Shown: one piece after another, positions 29,009 through 38,241 of the stretch
How positions within the stretch are numbered: the first letter of the stretch is position 1
Layout of the letters: each line of letters begins with the position of its first letter
Assembly: GCA_035293845.1 (NCBI GenBank)
Contig: DATGMB010000166.1
Span: 1-55,808, forward strand
Origin: DATGMB01 sp035293845
GTDB lineage: Bacteria; Acidobacteriota; Terriglobia; Bryobacterales; Bryobacteraceae
Length of the DNA: 55,808 nucleotides
Direction of reading: 5' to 3'
Program-made: the position numbers and the translations under genes
Notes under the pieces: generated by a model
Told to the model about the DNA's origin: nothing
Database searches by the model: none
What the model saw: only the letters and a program-made list of their open reading frames with translations

Positions 29009-29980
29009 TTAGCATTTGGCCAACAGCTCCTCTGGCGATGCGGTGCCCGTGCCCCTCTTCATGATGGTGATCGAGGCGACCAGGTTGCCGAACTCCGCCG
29101 CCGCCATGGCGTCGCCTGTGACCCGCAGGGCCAGCGCCGCGCCGGCCGAGAAGCTGTCGCCCGCGCCGCAAATATCGACCGGCCGCTCGACGCGCCGCGC
29201 CGCGGCCCACCGCGTCCCGGTCGGGCCGATCAGCTCCGCGCCTTCGCTTCCGTGGGTGACGATCAGCAGCGGCGCCTCCAGGTGCTCGCGCAGGGCAGGG
29301 AAGTCCACGCGCCCCAGAGCGCGCCGCGAAGCCTCCTCCGCCTCGCGGCGGTTCGGCTTCACGATGACGCCGCGGAAGTGCTCGGCGCGCATGCGCGAAT
29401 CGACCCACACCACGGCCTCCGGATGCGCGGCGGCGGCGCGGGTGACGGCGTTCCGCACGGCGGCCGTGATGACGCCGCCGGTCTCCGTCTCGGCCTGATC
29501 GGAAATCAGGATGGCATCGTAGCCCACTGCGGCGCGCTCCAGCCGCTTCACAAACTCGCGCTCGACTTCCGCCGCCGGCGGCCGCGTGTTGATGAAGTCC
29601 AGGCGCGGCAGGTCCTCTTCGCCGGTGCGGCAATTGAGAAGCTTGGTGTACGTGAAGGTCGGGACATCGGCGGTGAGGAGCAGTTCCGTGCCGATGCCGC
29701 GCGCTTCGAGCGCGCGCCGCAGCTCGTAGCCGAAGCCGTCCTCGCCGATGACGCCGAGCACGTCGACGCGGCCCGCGCCGAGCGCGGCGAGATTATTCGC
29801 AACGGTGCCCGCGGCCCCCGGCGTGACCTCCGTGGCCACGGCCGCGATGCGCGGAATACCCGTCTCGCGCGAAGGCTCGGCCAGCGCGGGGTCGTACCGG
29901 CACCAGCGATCGAGGCAGACATCGCCCGCTACCAGCACCCGCAGCGAGCGGATGTGTTCGAGGATTGCCGGAACGTTCAT
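29009..29980 (-). CDS. PfkB-family kinase, RfaE/HldE-like (heptose kinase type)
   Basis: 323 residues. The start LRVLVAGDVCLDRWCRYDP, then TPGAAGTVANNLAALGA, and the phosphotransfer motif DICGAGDSFSAG define a ribokinase-fold sugar kinase of the RfaE domain I kind. It lacks the nucleotidyltransferase half of bifunctional HldE. A role in ADP-heptose or another surface sugar fits the GT-C-like gene next door, but the substrate is inferred. Confidence 0.8.
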   Translation of the reverse strand: MNVPAILEHIRSLRVLVAGDVCLDRWCRYDPALAEPSRETGIPRIAAVATEVTPGAAGTVANNLAALGAGRVDVLGVIGEDGFGYELRRALEARGIGTELLLTADVPTFTYTKLLNCRTGEEDLPRLDFINTRPPAAEVEREFVKRLERAAVGYDAILISDQAETETGGVITAAVRNAVTRAAAAHPEAVVWVDSRMRAEHFRGVIVKPNRREAEEASRRALGRVDFPALREHLEAPLLIVTHGSEGAELIGPTGTRWAAARRVERPVDICGAGDSFSAGAALALRVTGDAMAAAEFGNLVASITIMKRGTGTASPEELLAKC

Positions 29981-30179
29981 GATTGCACCGCTCGCGATGC
30001 ATGCGCCGCGGCGGCCGGAAAAACGGGGGCGCCGTAGCTCCTCCCGCTACCGCCGGCGCGCTGGCGCTTCGGGTTTAACCTTCGACCGGGCTGCGGCGCG
30101 GGGGGCCGCACCGCTCCCTGGGGGGCGCGGTTCCGTTCCGGCGCGGCGGCGCGCGTCCGACTTTCGATTGCTGCCGTGT

Positions 30180-31157
30180 TCATGGCTGGGCAGCGCGCGC
30201 GGCGGTCAGCATGCGCCACAGCGCGGGCACGGTGGCGCGGTGGGGGCCGCGGAAGTAGAAGCTCTCGCCGCCGTCTGCCACGGTGCGGACCAGGATGGTC
30301 TTGTGCGGGCGAAAGTAGTAGCCCGGATCGGTGCGGGGCAGCTCGCGGCGAAAATCGCCGTGGATCGGCGCCATGTCGAACACTGCCGTGGCGAAGCGGC
30401 GGATATGACGCCCCTGCTGGTGCGCGACATTGCGGGCCATCGCGAGCGCCTTCAGGTACACCTCCGGGCCCATCACGGCGGAGCCGAAATTCAGCATCGC
30501 TCCGCCTTCGAGGCGCTCCACGGCGCGGGCGAAAATCAGGAAATCGGTGTAGCTGGAGGCACCCAGCGCGGCGCCATCGCAGTTGGGATGCTCGTGCAGG
30601 ATGTCATATCCCACGCCCACGTGGACGGTCACCGGCACGCCCAGCCGGTACGCGGCGGCGAACACCGAAAGCTCGCGGTGCGGATAGTCACTGGCCGCGA
30701 TGCGCCGGCCTACATTTTCTCCGAGCCCCAGGCCCTGCGCGGCTGCTTCCCGTATCCAATCGTTCAACTCACCGGTTTCGCGCCACAGGCCGAATTCCCC
30801 GCTGCGAATGTACCGGTCGACGCTCTCGGTGGTGGCGCCGATCCGCGCCAGCTCGTAATCGTGGATCGCGCCGGCGCCGTTCATGGCAATGTGATCGATC
30901 CATCCGTGCTCCATCAGGTCGATGAGGTGCCGGCTGACGCCGGCGCGCAGCACGTGCGCGCCCATCATGAGGATGCGGGCGGCTCCGGCGGCGCGCGCCT
31001 CGCGGAGCCGCGCGGCGAGCGCCGCCAGGTCCGGATGTTCGAACGCCGGCGGCTCGTCCGAGAGCGCCAGCCAATGCCCGGCGTGCAGATCGTGCACGCG
31101 CTCGGCGAGGGGTTGGATCGAAAGGCGCGAGCGGTCGAAGAGTTCGTACCGGGACAC
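30180..31157 (-). CDS. Deoxyhypusine-synthase-like family protein
   Basis: 325 residues, GTG start. ARILMMGAHVLRAGVSRHLI, IDHIAMNGAGAIHDYELARI and GEFGLWRETGELND align with the NAD-binding fold of deoxyhypusine synthase. However, the eukaryotic/archaeal active-site region with its catalytic lysine is not recognisable, and bacteria have no eIF5A. A different NAD-dependent reaction is likely. TAGCAT ends 5 nt before the GTG. About 200 bp of GC-rich DNA without a gene separate it from the PfkB kinase. Confidence 0.6.
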   Translation of the reverse strand: MSRYELFDRSRLSIQPLAERVHDLHAGHWLALSDEPPAFEHPDLAALAARLREARAAGAARILMMGAHVLRAGVSRHLIDLMEHGWIDHIAMNGAGAIHDYELARIGATTESVDRYIRSGEFGLWRETGELNDWIREAAAQGLGLGENVGRRIAASDYPHRELSVFAAAYRLGVPVTVHVGVGYDILHEHPNCDGAALGASSYTDFLIFARAVERLEGGAMLNFGSAVMGPEVYLKALAMARNVAHQQGRHIRRFATAVFDMAPIHGDFRRELPRTDPGYYFRPHKTILVRTVADGGESFYFRGPHRATVPALWRMLTAARAAQP

Positions 31158-31204
31158 GCCTTATGCTAGCACCGAAGCGATGGTGGAGCCCGGAGCGCCA
31201 CCAC

Positions 31205-31606
31205 TCAGGCGCAGTGGCGCTGCACTGTGTAGGCGTACTGCAGGGCGCGTACGCGCTCGATCAGTTTCGACGGTGTGAACGGCTTCGCCAGGAACAGGCA
31301 GCCGTTAGCCGCGGCGCGCGGCTCATAGGAGTTCAATCCCGAGATCACCAGCACCGCAATGTCCGGCCGCTTCCGGCGCAACGCACAGGCCAGTTCGATA
31401 CCGTCGCCATCCGTCAAATTCACGTCGGTGACGAGCACATCGATGCGGCCGGGTGTGGCCTCCGCGAGCCGCAAGGCCTCGGCCTTGCTGCATGCTGGAA
31501 GCGTTACGAAACCCTCGCGTTGAAGAACGATGCCCGCAAACTGCAGGATGGAAGGCTCATCGTCCACCAGCATAGCCTGGAGCGATTCCCGCTGCCGAAG
31601 ATTCAT
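31205..31606 (-). CDS. Single-domain response regulator
   Basis: 133 residues of receiver domain only: acidic pair in MLVDDEPS, phosphoacceptor in LVTDVNLTDGDG, lysine in FLAKPF. Without an output domain it would act as a phosphate shuttle or by protein contact. GGAGG five to six nt before the ATG at 31606 decides this start over the ATG at 31636. No kinase is adjacent. Confidence 0.88.
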   Translation of the reverse strand: MNLRQRESLQAMLVDDEPSILQFAGIVLQREGFVTLPACSKAEALRLAEATPGRIDVLVTDVNLTDGDGIELACALRRKRPDIAVLVISGLNSYEPRAAANGCLFLAKPFTPSKLIERVRALQYAYTVQRHCA

Positions 31607-31785
31607 TGGCCCCTCCAGTGAAACGGCTGACTCCATCTTTGCAGCCCACTCGGAAAAACTCTATCGGACGAAAGCTGGAGCGCTGCGAGGAGCGTGGCCA
31701 TGTTATCCGCAGCGCTCGTTGTCCGTGGGCAACGCATGGCTGCGATGTGCGCCAGCAGCGGTTCTCTCGGGCGCTTTCCCTCAGT

Positions 31786-32592
31786 CTATGCGCCGATCCC
31801 GAGGTGCGCCGCGAGCTGCGGCCACTCCAGATAATTCGGAATCACGTAATCGGCGCCCACGCCGATCAGCCGCTGGCGCTTCCAGGCATCCGGTACGCGG
31901 CATTCCGGTTCATCTGTTGCTACGCCTACAGCCACGCCGCCCGCCTTCTTGACTTCCTCGATCTCGACATAGCCATCGCCGAAGCCGATCAGGTGGCCGC
32001 CTTCGACATCCGGCAGCGCGAGGATGCGCTCCACGATCATGCGCTTCGAAAATGCGTGGATGTCGTCCAGCGCGCCGAAGATGCCGCCATCGAAGTAATC
32101 TGCGAGGCCGAGCAGCGCCGCTTCCTCTTTCATGTAGATTTCGTCCGTGCCGCTGGCCAGGTACAGGCGCAGGCCGCGCTCGCGGAGCGCCTCGAGCAGG
32201 GCGCGCGCGCCGGGGACGATGAACGCGTCCGGCGGGCACGTGCCCTTGCGCAGCGCCTCCACGCGACCGCCGATCACCGCCGAGAGCCGATCGAGGTAGC
32301 GCCGCTTATAGATCAGCGGATCGAGCGGCACGCCGCCGCGGCGCTTGACCTGTTCGGCCAATTCCATCATCTGGTACAGCGTTTCGAGGCCGGTCAGCCG
32401 CCACACAAAATCCTCGACCGTTTGCCGGAGTTCCTCCTCGGTCTCGCCGGTTCCGAGCTCGGCCAGGATTTCGACCATCATCGGCACCATTACGCCCATC
32501 CAGCCGGTGCGGATGAGCGAGAGCGTGCCGTCGAAGTCGAACAGCGCTGCTTTGGCGTGGGGCGCGGTGGCGCGCCGGATCACTTCGATCAC
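31786..32592 (-). CDS. HAD-superfamily hydrolase
   Basis: 268 residues. Motif I AALFDFDGTLSL, motif II YLASGTD, the lysine of motif III in the AFSKRMIV region, and motif IV IGFGDGYVEIEEV make it a phosphatase or phosphoglucomutase-like enzyme. The substrate is unknown. It follows the TPR gene by 1 bp, as the last gene of the GntR-TPR-HAD operon. The 180 bp downstream hold no gene. Confidence 0.85.
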   Translation of the reverse strand: MIEVIRRATAPHAKAALFDFDGTLSLIRTGWMGVMVPMMVEILAELGTGETEEELRQTVEDFVWRLTGLETLYQMMELAEQVKRRGGVPLDPLIYKRRYLDRLSAVIGGRVEALRKGTCPPDAFIVPGARALLEALRERGLRLYLASGTDEIYMKEEAALLGLADYFDGGIFGALDDIHAFSKRMIVERILALPDVEGGHLIGFGDGYVEIEEVKKAGGVAVGVATDEPECRVPDAWKRQRLIGVGADYVIPNYLEWPQLAAHLGIGA

Positions 32593-32593
32593 G

Positions 32594-33823
32594 TTATTCG
32601 GTTCCCCCCAGTCGCATGCGCCGCATCAGGTCGTCGAAGCGCGGGTCGCCGTGCGGCATCGCCGGGTCCCGGAGGATGTAGGGAAGCTGCACACACCGCT
32701 CGTCGTACGCCTGTTCGAGCCAGCGGAACGTGTCGCCGGTGTCGTGGATGCGGTTTGCCACCATGGCGAGAGCGGCTGCGCTGATGTACGTCTCGACGCG
32801 GATGTCGTCGGCGTTCTGCAGCAGCCGCCGGGCATCGTCGGGGTTCTGAATCGGGGGCAGATTGGCGAAAGAGAACGGCGGCTCGGGGGCGTGCCCCATG
32901 GCCTGCTCCCAGCGTTGGCGCCAATACGCGGCGAGCGGCCAGCCGGGGCTGAGTTGGATGGCGCGGTCCAGTTCGCGCCGGGCCTTCTCCCAATCCCAAT
33001 CGTATTGCAGGTCGTTGATCCCGAGCGCCAGGTAGGCTGCGGCGCTTTCCGGCTCGAGCGCCCGGGCGCGGTCGGCGGCCTCGCGGGCTTCGGGGAGCTC
33101 GAGGTTGGGCCGCACCGCGCCGCGGTCGGCCAGGTATTCGCGAGCGATCGAGACCCAGGCCCAGGCCTCGGCGAAGTTCGGGTCGAGCTGTGCGGCGCTC
33201 TCGAACTTCGCGACGGCTGTCGGCAGGCCGCCATCATCGGCGTGATCGAAGTGATAGCGGCCTTCGAGGTAGAGATCGTAGGGGGCCAGCGCAGGCCGGT
33301 ACGGCTTCGTCTTGCGGCGCAGGCCGTGGCGCACGGCATCCGCGATCTGCCGCGGCAGATCCGGCAGGTCGGCAATGGGCCGGTCGAAGGTGCGCTGCCA
33401 ATACGGATAGCCATCCACGTTGCGCATCTCGGCGGACATGCGAATGCGATTCGGCGACCGCTCGACTGACACCCGCAGCACCCCCGTGACCACCTCGGGG
33501 CCGGCCGGCTTGGGCAGGATCGCCAGGTTGGGAATGTGCGCCAGGGAATCGATCACCGCGTCGCGCAGCGGCTCGGCCCATTGCGGGGGGCCGGTGAACG
33601 GCTCGACGACCAGGGCCCGCACCGGGCCCGCCTGCCAGTGCCGCCAAACCGCCGAGGGGCCGCCGTGTTCCCAAACCACGGCGGCGAGGAGCGCCAGTGT
33701 GGCGGCGATCGAAGCCCCGAGCGTCCACCTGGGCCATCCGGGGCCGGACCACAGGCGCCGGAGGGCGTTCGCCGGGGCGGCGCCTGCCATTGTCATTCTT
33801 CTCTGCCGGAGCGTGCGATTCAT
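32594..33823 (-). CDS. Membrane-anchored TPR protein, CadC/HilA-like without HTH
   Basis: 409 residues. After a short basic N-terminus comes one membrane helix (LGASIAATLALLAAVVW), then the periplasmic module typical of transmembrane regulators (VVEPFTGPPQWAEPLRDAV, APYDLYLEGRYHFD) and several TPRs (AVAKFESAAQLDPNFAEAW). Related Solibacter proteins carry a cytoplasmic winged helix that is absent here. Instead, a separate GntR regulator gene ends 3 bp upstream. The function is not known. Confidence 0.75.
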   Translation of the reverse strand: MNRTLRQRRMTMAGAAPANALRRLWSGPGWPRWTLGASIAATLALLAAVVWEHGGPSAVWRHWQAGPVRALVVEPFTGPPQWAEPLRDAVIDSLAHIPNLAILPKPAGPEVVTGVLRVSVERSPNRIRMSAEMRNVDGYPYWQRTFDRPIADLPDLPRQIADAVRHGLRRKTKPYRPALAPYDLYLEGRYHFDHADDGGLPTAVAKFESAAQLDPNFAEAWAWVSIAREYLADRGAVRPNLELPEAREAADRARALEPESAAAYLALGINDLQYDWDWEKARRELDRAIQLSPGWPLAAYWRQRWEQAMGHAPEPPFSFANLPPIQNPDDARRLLQNADDIRVETYISAAALAMVANRIHDTGDTFRWLEQAYDERCVQLPYILRDPAMPHGDPRFDDLMRRMRLGGTE

Positions 33824-33826
33824 CGG

Positions 33827-34201
33827 TCAGCGGTGCAAATACAGCCGGTGGCCATCGGGGTCGGAGAACGCCTCCTGCCGCTCCGGATAGTGTGCGGCAC
33901 GGAGCATTCCGGAAACATCGAGGCGCCGTGCGGGGTTGCCTCCGCGGCGCAGCACCCGCGTGGCCGAGCCGGCGCGTCCGGCCAGCAGCCCGTCGGCCGC
34001 CAAATCCTCGTAGGCCGCCAGCACCGTATTGCGCGAGACGCCCAAGTGCGCGGCCAGCACGCGCGAAGACGGCAACGCGGTTCCAGGGGGCAGGTCGCCG
34101 CAGGCGATCGCCCGGTACAGGGCCTCCCGGAGTTGTTCGTGCAGCGGCGCGCGCACGGTGCGGTCCAGGGCGATCGGTGGCGGAGGGATGCGGCGTCTCA
34201 A
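33827..34201 (-). CDS. Short GntR-family transcriptional regulator
   Basis: 124 residues. The winged helix is intact (PLHEQLREALYRAIACGDLPPG, SRVLAAHLGVSRNTVLAAYE) and is of the MocR/PdxR subtype, but there is no aminotransferase domain. It ends DPDGHRLYLHR, like stand-alone short members of the family. It is the first gene of the operon with the TPR protein and HAD enzyme, and divergent to the glyoxalase gene at 34296, which it may control. Confidence 0.85.
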   Translation of the reverse strand: MRRRIPPPPIALDRTVRAPLHEQLREALYRAIACGDLPPGTALPSSRVLAAHLGVSRNTVLAAYEDLAADGLLAGRAGSATRVLRRGGNPARRLDVSGMLRAAHYPERQEAFSDPDGHRLYLHR

Positions 34202-34295
34202 AGTGGTACCTTCAACCGGCTCTTTCTTTAGTCTCGCGCATCGGCCATTCTAAATGGAAGACGGCGCGCGCCAGCGGCCGGTAATCGGAGGAATT

Positions 34296-34703
34296 GTGTT
34301 TTCCAGCGGAAATGTGACTGTATACGTTTCGAATATGGACCGGGCGGTTCGCTTCTACACGGAGGCGCTCGGCCTTCGCCTGGCGTATCGTTTCGGCGAT
34401 CACTGGGCGTCCGTCGAGGCCGGCAAGGGCTTGACGATCGGTCTGCACCCGGCGTCGGCGGCAAGTCCGGCCGGCCGGTACGGATCGATGACCATCGGTC
34501 TGGAACTCGACGGTGTTTCGATCCACGAGGCTGTAAGGCGGCTTCGGGACAAGGGGGTACAGTTCCAAGGGCCGGTCCACGAGGACAAGGCCGGATCCTT
34601 CGCCGCGTTCACCGATCCCGACGGCAACCGGTTGTATCTGGCGGAGCTCAACTGGAGCCACGTGGGGCAGGGCGAGGGGAAGTACCAGGGGGCCGGGGAT
34701 TAG
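34296..34703 (+). CDS. VOC-family (glyoxalase/bleomycin-resistance) protein
   Basis: About 135 residues forming one VOC fold: NVTVYVSNMDRAVRFYTEAL, then LGLRLAYRF, and AAFTDPDGNRLYLAEL. Members are metal-dependent lyases, dioxygenases or drug-binding proteins; specificity is open. A GTG at 34296 with GGAGG four nt upstream is the better start; an ATG at 34254 would add 14 residues. Confidence 0.82.
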   Translation: MFSSGNVTVYVSNMDRAVRFYTEALGLRLAYRFGDHWASVEAGKGLTIGLHPASAASPAGRYGSMTIGLELDGVSIHEAVRRLRDKGVQFQGPVHEDKAGSFAAFTDPDGNRLYLAELNWSHVGQGEGKYQGAGD

Positions 34704-34716
34704 GTACGGATGGGAG

Positions 34717-34745
34717 TTGGGAGCCGGCGCACCCCCTGCTAAAAT
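34717..34745 (+). promoter_or_regulatory. Probable promoter of the transketolase genes
   Basis: TTGGGA (34717-34722) and TAAAAT (34740-34745) have the ideal 17-nt spacing. The -10 box ends 9 nt before the ATG and no ribosome-binding site is visible, suggesting a leaderless message. Confidence 0.5.
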
Positions 34746-34754
34746 AAGGCATCC

Positions 34755-35576
34755 ATGCCGAAATCGATAGCCGAATTGCAGGAAATTGCCCGGCGTGTAC
34801 GCCGTGAAATCATCGAAATGACCGGGGCGGCGAAATCGGGGCACCCGGGCGGGTCGCTCTCCGCCGCCGATATCCTGGTCGAATTGTATTTCGATTACAT
34901 GCGGATCGATCCCAAAAATCCTGCCTGGCCGGACCGGGACCGCTTCATCCTTTCCAAGGGGCACGCCGCGCCGGTCCTCTATGCGGTGATGGCGGAGGCC
35001 GGTTACGCGGAGACGCCGGTCGCCGCGCTGAATACGCTGCGGAAGCTGGGCTCGGTCTATCAGGGACACCCGGACGTGCGGTTCATCCATGCGCTCGAAG
35101 CCTCGACCGGTTCGCTGGGCGAGGGGCTCTCGATCGGCATCGGCATGGCGCTGGCGGCGCGGCTGGACAAGCGCGGGTACCGCACCTACGTGATGCTCGG
35201 CGATGGGGAAATCCAGGAAGGCCAGATCTGGGAAGCCGCCATGTCGGCGGCATTTCATAAGCTCGATAACCTGGTCGCGATCGTGGATTACAACCGCATC
35301 CAGCTCGATGGCTTCGTGAAGGACATCATGGAAATCGAGCCGCTGGCGGATAAATGGCGCGCCTTCGGCTGGCATACGCTCGAAATCGACGGCCACGACC
35401 TCACGGCCATCCGGAAGGCGCTCGAAGAGGCGCAATCCACCAAAGGGCAGCCCACCTGCATCGTCGCCCACACGATCAAGGGGAAGGGCGTGTCTTTCAT
35501 GGAGAACAACCCCAAATTCCACGGCACCGCGCCCACCGCGGACGAAGTCACTCTTGCGTTACAGGAGCTCCAGTAA
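34755..35576 (+). CDS. Transketolase, N-terminal (TPP-binding) subunit
   Basis: 273 residues. It has KSGHPGGSLSAADILV, FILSKGHAAPVLYAV and the thiamine-diphosphate motif MLGDGEIQEGQIWEAA. It pairs with the C-terminal subunit 2 bp downstream to make a split transketolase for the pentose phosphate pathway. Split forms are common in thermophiles, clostridia and Acidobacteriota. Confidence 0.94.
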   Translation: MPKSIAELQEIARRVRREIIEMTGAAKSGHPGGSLSAADILVELYFDYMRIDPKNPAWPDRDRFILSKGHAAPVLYAVMAEAGYAETPVAALNTLRKLGSVYQGHPDVRFIHALEASTGSLGEGLSIGIGMALAARLDKRGYRTYVMLGDGEIQEGQIWEAAMSAAFHKLDNLVAIVDYNRIQLDGFVKDIMEIEPLADKWRAFGWHTLEIDGHDLTAIRKALEEAQSTKGQPTCIVAHTIKGKGVSFMENNPKFHGTAPTADEVTLALQELQ

Positions 35577-35578
35577 GC

Positions 35579-36544
35579 ATGACGCCACAGACGAAATTCG
35601 AATTGAAGCTGGGGGCCGCGACGCGCGAAGCGTTCGGCCGCGCATTGGTGGAACTCGGCCGCGAGAACCCGGACGTCGTGGTGTGCGACGCGGACCTTTC
35701 CAAGTCCACGATGACGGTCTATTTCCAGAAGGAGTTCCCGGAGCGCTTCTTTTCCTTCGGCATCGCCGAATCGAATATGGTCGCGGCGGGCTGCGGGCTG
35801 GCGTATGCCGGCAAAATCCCGTTCGTTTCGAGCTTTTCGGCCTTCGTGATCAACAAGGGCTTCGAGCAGCTCCGCACGGGCGCCGCTTATCCCAATGTGA
35901 ATCTGAAGGTGGTGGGCACGCATAGCGGCATCTCGATCGGCGAGGACGGGCCCTCGCAGATGAGCGTCGAGGAGATCGGGCTGGCCTGCTCGCTGCCGAA
36001 CTTCGTGGTGATCGCGCCGGCGGACGAAACGTCGACCAAAGCGCTGGTTCGCGCCGCGGCCGCGCACGTGGGCCCGGTCTTCATCCGCACCGGCCGTCCC
36101 AAGGCGCCGGTGATTTATAACGGAACCCAGAAGTTTGAGATCGGCAAGGCAATCGAGGTGATGGACGGATCGGATGTCACGGTGATTGCCAACGGCCTGC
36201 TGGTGGCCCAGGCGATGCTCGCGGCGGAGGCTCTCGAAGCCGAGGGAATCTCGGTGCGGGTGATCGATCTGCACACGGTGAAGCCGATCGATCGCGAAGC
36301 GATCGGCCGCGCGGCGGCGCAAACCGGCGCGATCGTGGTGGCCGAGGAGCATCTGGTGGACGGCGGCATGGGCGTGCGCGTGGCGCAGGTGGTGGCGGAG
36401 ACGCATCCGTGCCCGATGGAGTTCGTCGGCATCCAGGACACCTACGCGGAATCCGGACAGCCGGATGAGCTGCTGGAGAAGTACGGCCTGGTCGCGCGGG
36501 ACGTTGCGGCGGCGGTACGGAAGGTCCTGAGCCGGAAGAAGTAG
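35579..36544 (+). CDS. Transketolase, C-terminal subunit
   Basis: 321 residues. The pyrimidine-binding domain (VVVCDADLSKS, FFSFGIAESNMVAAGCGLA) contains the catalytic glutamate in GIAESN. The C-terminal domain carries VIDLHTVKPID. It acts with the preceding subunit. The name 1-deoxyxylulose-5-phosphate synthase is sometimes applied to such halves, but the split pair favours transketolase. Confidence 0.93.
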   Translation: MTPQTKFELKLGAATREAFGRALVELGRENPDVVVCDADLSKSTMTVYFQKEFPERFFSFGIAESNMVAAGCGLAYAGKIPFVSSFSAFVINKGFEQLRTGAAYPNVNLKVVGTHSGISIGEDGPSQMSVEEIGLACSLPNFVVIAPADETSTKALVRAAAAHVGPVFIRTGRPKAPVIYNGTQKFEIGKAIEVMDGSDVTVIANGLLVAQAMLAAEALEAEGISVRVIDLHTVKPIDREAIGRAAAQTGAIVVAEEHLVDGGMGVRVAQVVAETHPCPMEFVGIQDTYAESGQPDELLEKYGLVARDVAAAVRKVLSRKK

Positions 36545-36573
36545 GGACGCGGCCTCACGGCCCGCGTTGTGTT

Positions 36574-37557
36574 ATGTCGTTGGTGGATGATTTCCTCTCG
36601 CAGAGCCCGGCGTGCCACTGGATTGTGAGCGCCGCCGGGAAGTTCGAGCGGGTCTACGGAGATACCGTCTCTGTTCTGGGCAAGTCCGCCGCGGAATTGC
36701 TCGGCCGGACTGTCGGCGACCTCGATTCCGATCTCGCTTCCACCTGGAGCCAGCGGGTGGCGCGGGCGCTGGCGGGCGAGACGCTGGCGCTGCGCGACCG
36801 CCGCGGCGAGCATAGCTGGAACATCTCGGTTTTTCCGATCCGCACGGACGCGGGGTGCTTCGCGGGGGTGACGGCGCGCGAGGTGACGCCGTGGAATACC
36901 GCCGAGCAGGAGCTCCGCCGCACCGTGCTTTCCGCGTTGAAGGCCATGGAGTTCGAGCGCAAGGCCTGCTCGCGCTTCCTCCACGATTCCGTCGGACAGA
37001 ATCTCACCGCCCTCGGCCTGCAGCTCGACCTGCTGCGCATCGATTTCCCCGAACTGGCGCGGCGTGCCGCCGGACCCATCGCCGAAATACAGGGGCTGCT
37101 CGAAGAAATGATGGAGAAGGTGCGCGCCTACAGCCACGAGCTCAACCCGGCCACCGTGGAGCGCGCCGGGCTCCGCCCCGCGCTCGACCGGCTGGCGATC
37201 CGCTTGCGGGAGCGGTTCCTGGGGACGATTCGCGTCAATGTCGACCCCTCGATGAAGATCGAGCCGGGGGTTGGGGCGGCCCTGTACCATATCGCGCAGG
37301 AGGCGGCGGAAAATGCTGTCGCGCATTCCGGTTGCTCTATGATAGAAATCGCGATAAGGTGCACAGGTGACCAGGTCCACATGGAAGTTCGGGATAACGG
37401 AAGAGGATTCGATCCGAGCGATCTCGGGGGCGGTTACCGCGGGCTGGGCATGCTGACCATGGAGCACTACGCGGCGCAGGCCGGCCTGGAGCTGAAGATC
37501 GCGAGCAGCCGCGGGCGCGGCAGCACCGTCCGGGCGACCGGCACGGGAGGACTTTGA
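36574..37557 (+). CDS. PAS-domain sensor histidine kinase (HisKA_3)
   Basis: 327 residues, no membrane helix. A PAS domain at about 10-115 (CHWIVSAAGKFERVYGD) precedes HisKA_3 with the phospho-accepting histidine in FLHDSVGQNL and a HATPase domain (DNGRGFDPSDLG, YRGLGMLTMEHYA). It is a cytoplasmic sensor, paired with the NarL regulator 6 bp downstream. Confidence 0.9.
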   Translation: MSLVDDFLSQSPACHWIVSAAGKFERVYGDTVSVLGKSAAELLGRTVGDLDSDLASTWSQRVARALAGETLALRDRRGEHSWNISVFPIRTDAGCFAGVTAREVTPWNTAEQELRRTVLSALKAMEFERKACSRFLHDSVGQNLTALGLQLDLLRIDFPELARRAAGPIAEIQGLLEEMMEKVRAYSHELNPATVERAGLRPALDRLAIRLRERFLGTIRVNVDPSMKIEPGVGAALYHIAQEAAENAVAHSGCSMIEIAIRCTGDQVHMEVRDNGRGFDPSDLGGGYRGLGMLTMEHYAAQAGLELKIASSRGRGSTVRATGTGGL

Positions 37558-37563
37558 ACACGA

Positions 37564-38241
37564 ATGCCATTCGACATCGTACTGGTGGACGACCACAAGC
37601 TGGTCCGGGACGGCGTTCGGACGATCCTGGAGCGCGGCACCGAATTCCGCGTGGTGGGAGAGGCCGAAAACGGCGCCGATGCCGTCCAGGCCTGCAAGAA
37701 GACCCAGCCCGCGATGGTGCTGATGGATATCGGGCTGCCCGGCATGAACGGGATCGAAGCCACCAGCGAGCTGCTGCGCCACTGCCCGGACGTGAAGATC
37801 GTCATTCTCTCGATGTACGATGACGAAAACTCCGTGGTGGGCGCGATCCGCTCGGGCGCAAGGGCTTTCGTGTTGAAAAAGGCGTCCTCGAACGAACTGC
37901 TGGACGCGCTCCGCACCGTGGCGCGCGGCGGTTCCTACCTGAGCTCGCAAGTTTCCGATAAGCTGTTGACGCGCATTCAGCGGGGCGACCTCGAAACGCG
38001 CGACCGCAGCCCGCTCGAATCGCTCTCGCCGCGCGAGCTGCAGGTGCTGCGGCTGGTGGCGGAAGGCAAGACCAGCAAGGATATCGCGGTGCTGCTCGAT
38101 CTGGGTCTTCAGACCGTGCGCAGCTACCGCAAGACGATGATGAAGAAGCTCGGGGTCAATAACGTCGCCGGCCTGACGCAGCTCGCGCTCGCCGCCGGTC
38201 TCACGCACTGGAACAAGCCCGATGCAAACACCATGGGGTGA
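37564..38241 (+). CDS. NarL/FixJ-family response regulator
   Basis: 225 residues. The complete receiver (IVLVDDHKLVRDG, phosphoacceptor in VLMDIGLPGMNG, lysine in VLKKASS) is followed by a LuxR-type helix-turn-helix (LSPRELQVLRLVAEGKTSKD). It is the partner of the PAS kinase. Its last 20 nt overlap the amidohydrolase gene, whose expression it may share. Confidence 0.93.
   Translation: MPFDIVLVDDHKLVRDGVRTILERGTEFRVVGEAENGADAVQACKKTQPAMVLMDIGLPGMNGIEATSELLRHCPDVKIVILSMYDDENSVVGAIRSGARAFVLKKASSNELLDALRTVARGGSYLSSQVSDKLLTRIQRGDLETRDRSPLESLSPRELQVLRLVAEGKTSKDIAVLLDLGLQTVRSYRKTMMKKLGVNNVAGLTQLALAAGLTHWNKPDANTMG

Noticed and set aside
34212..35522. 436-codon minus-strand frame opposite glyoxalase and transketolase
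   Set aside because: It spans two real genes and their intergenic region, with His/Arg/Asp-rich sequence and no motif.
36442..38208. 588-codon minus-strand frame opposite kinase and regulator
   Set aside because: Shadow of two well-supported genes.
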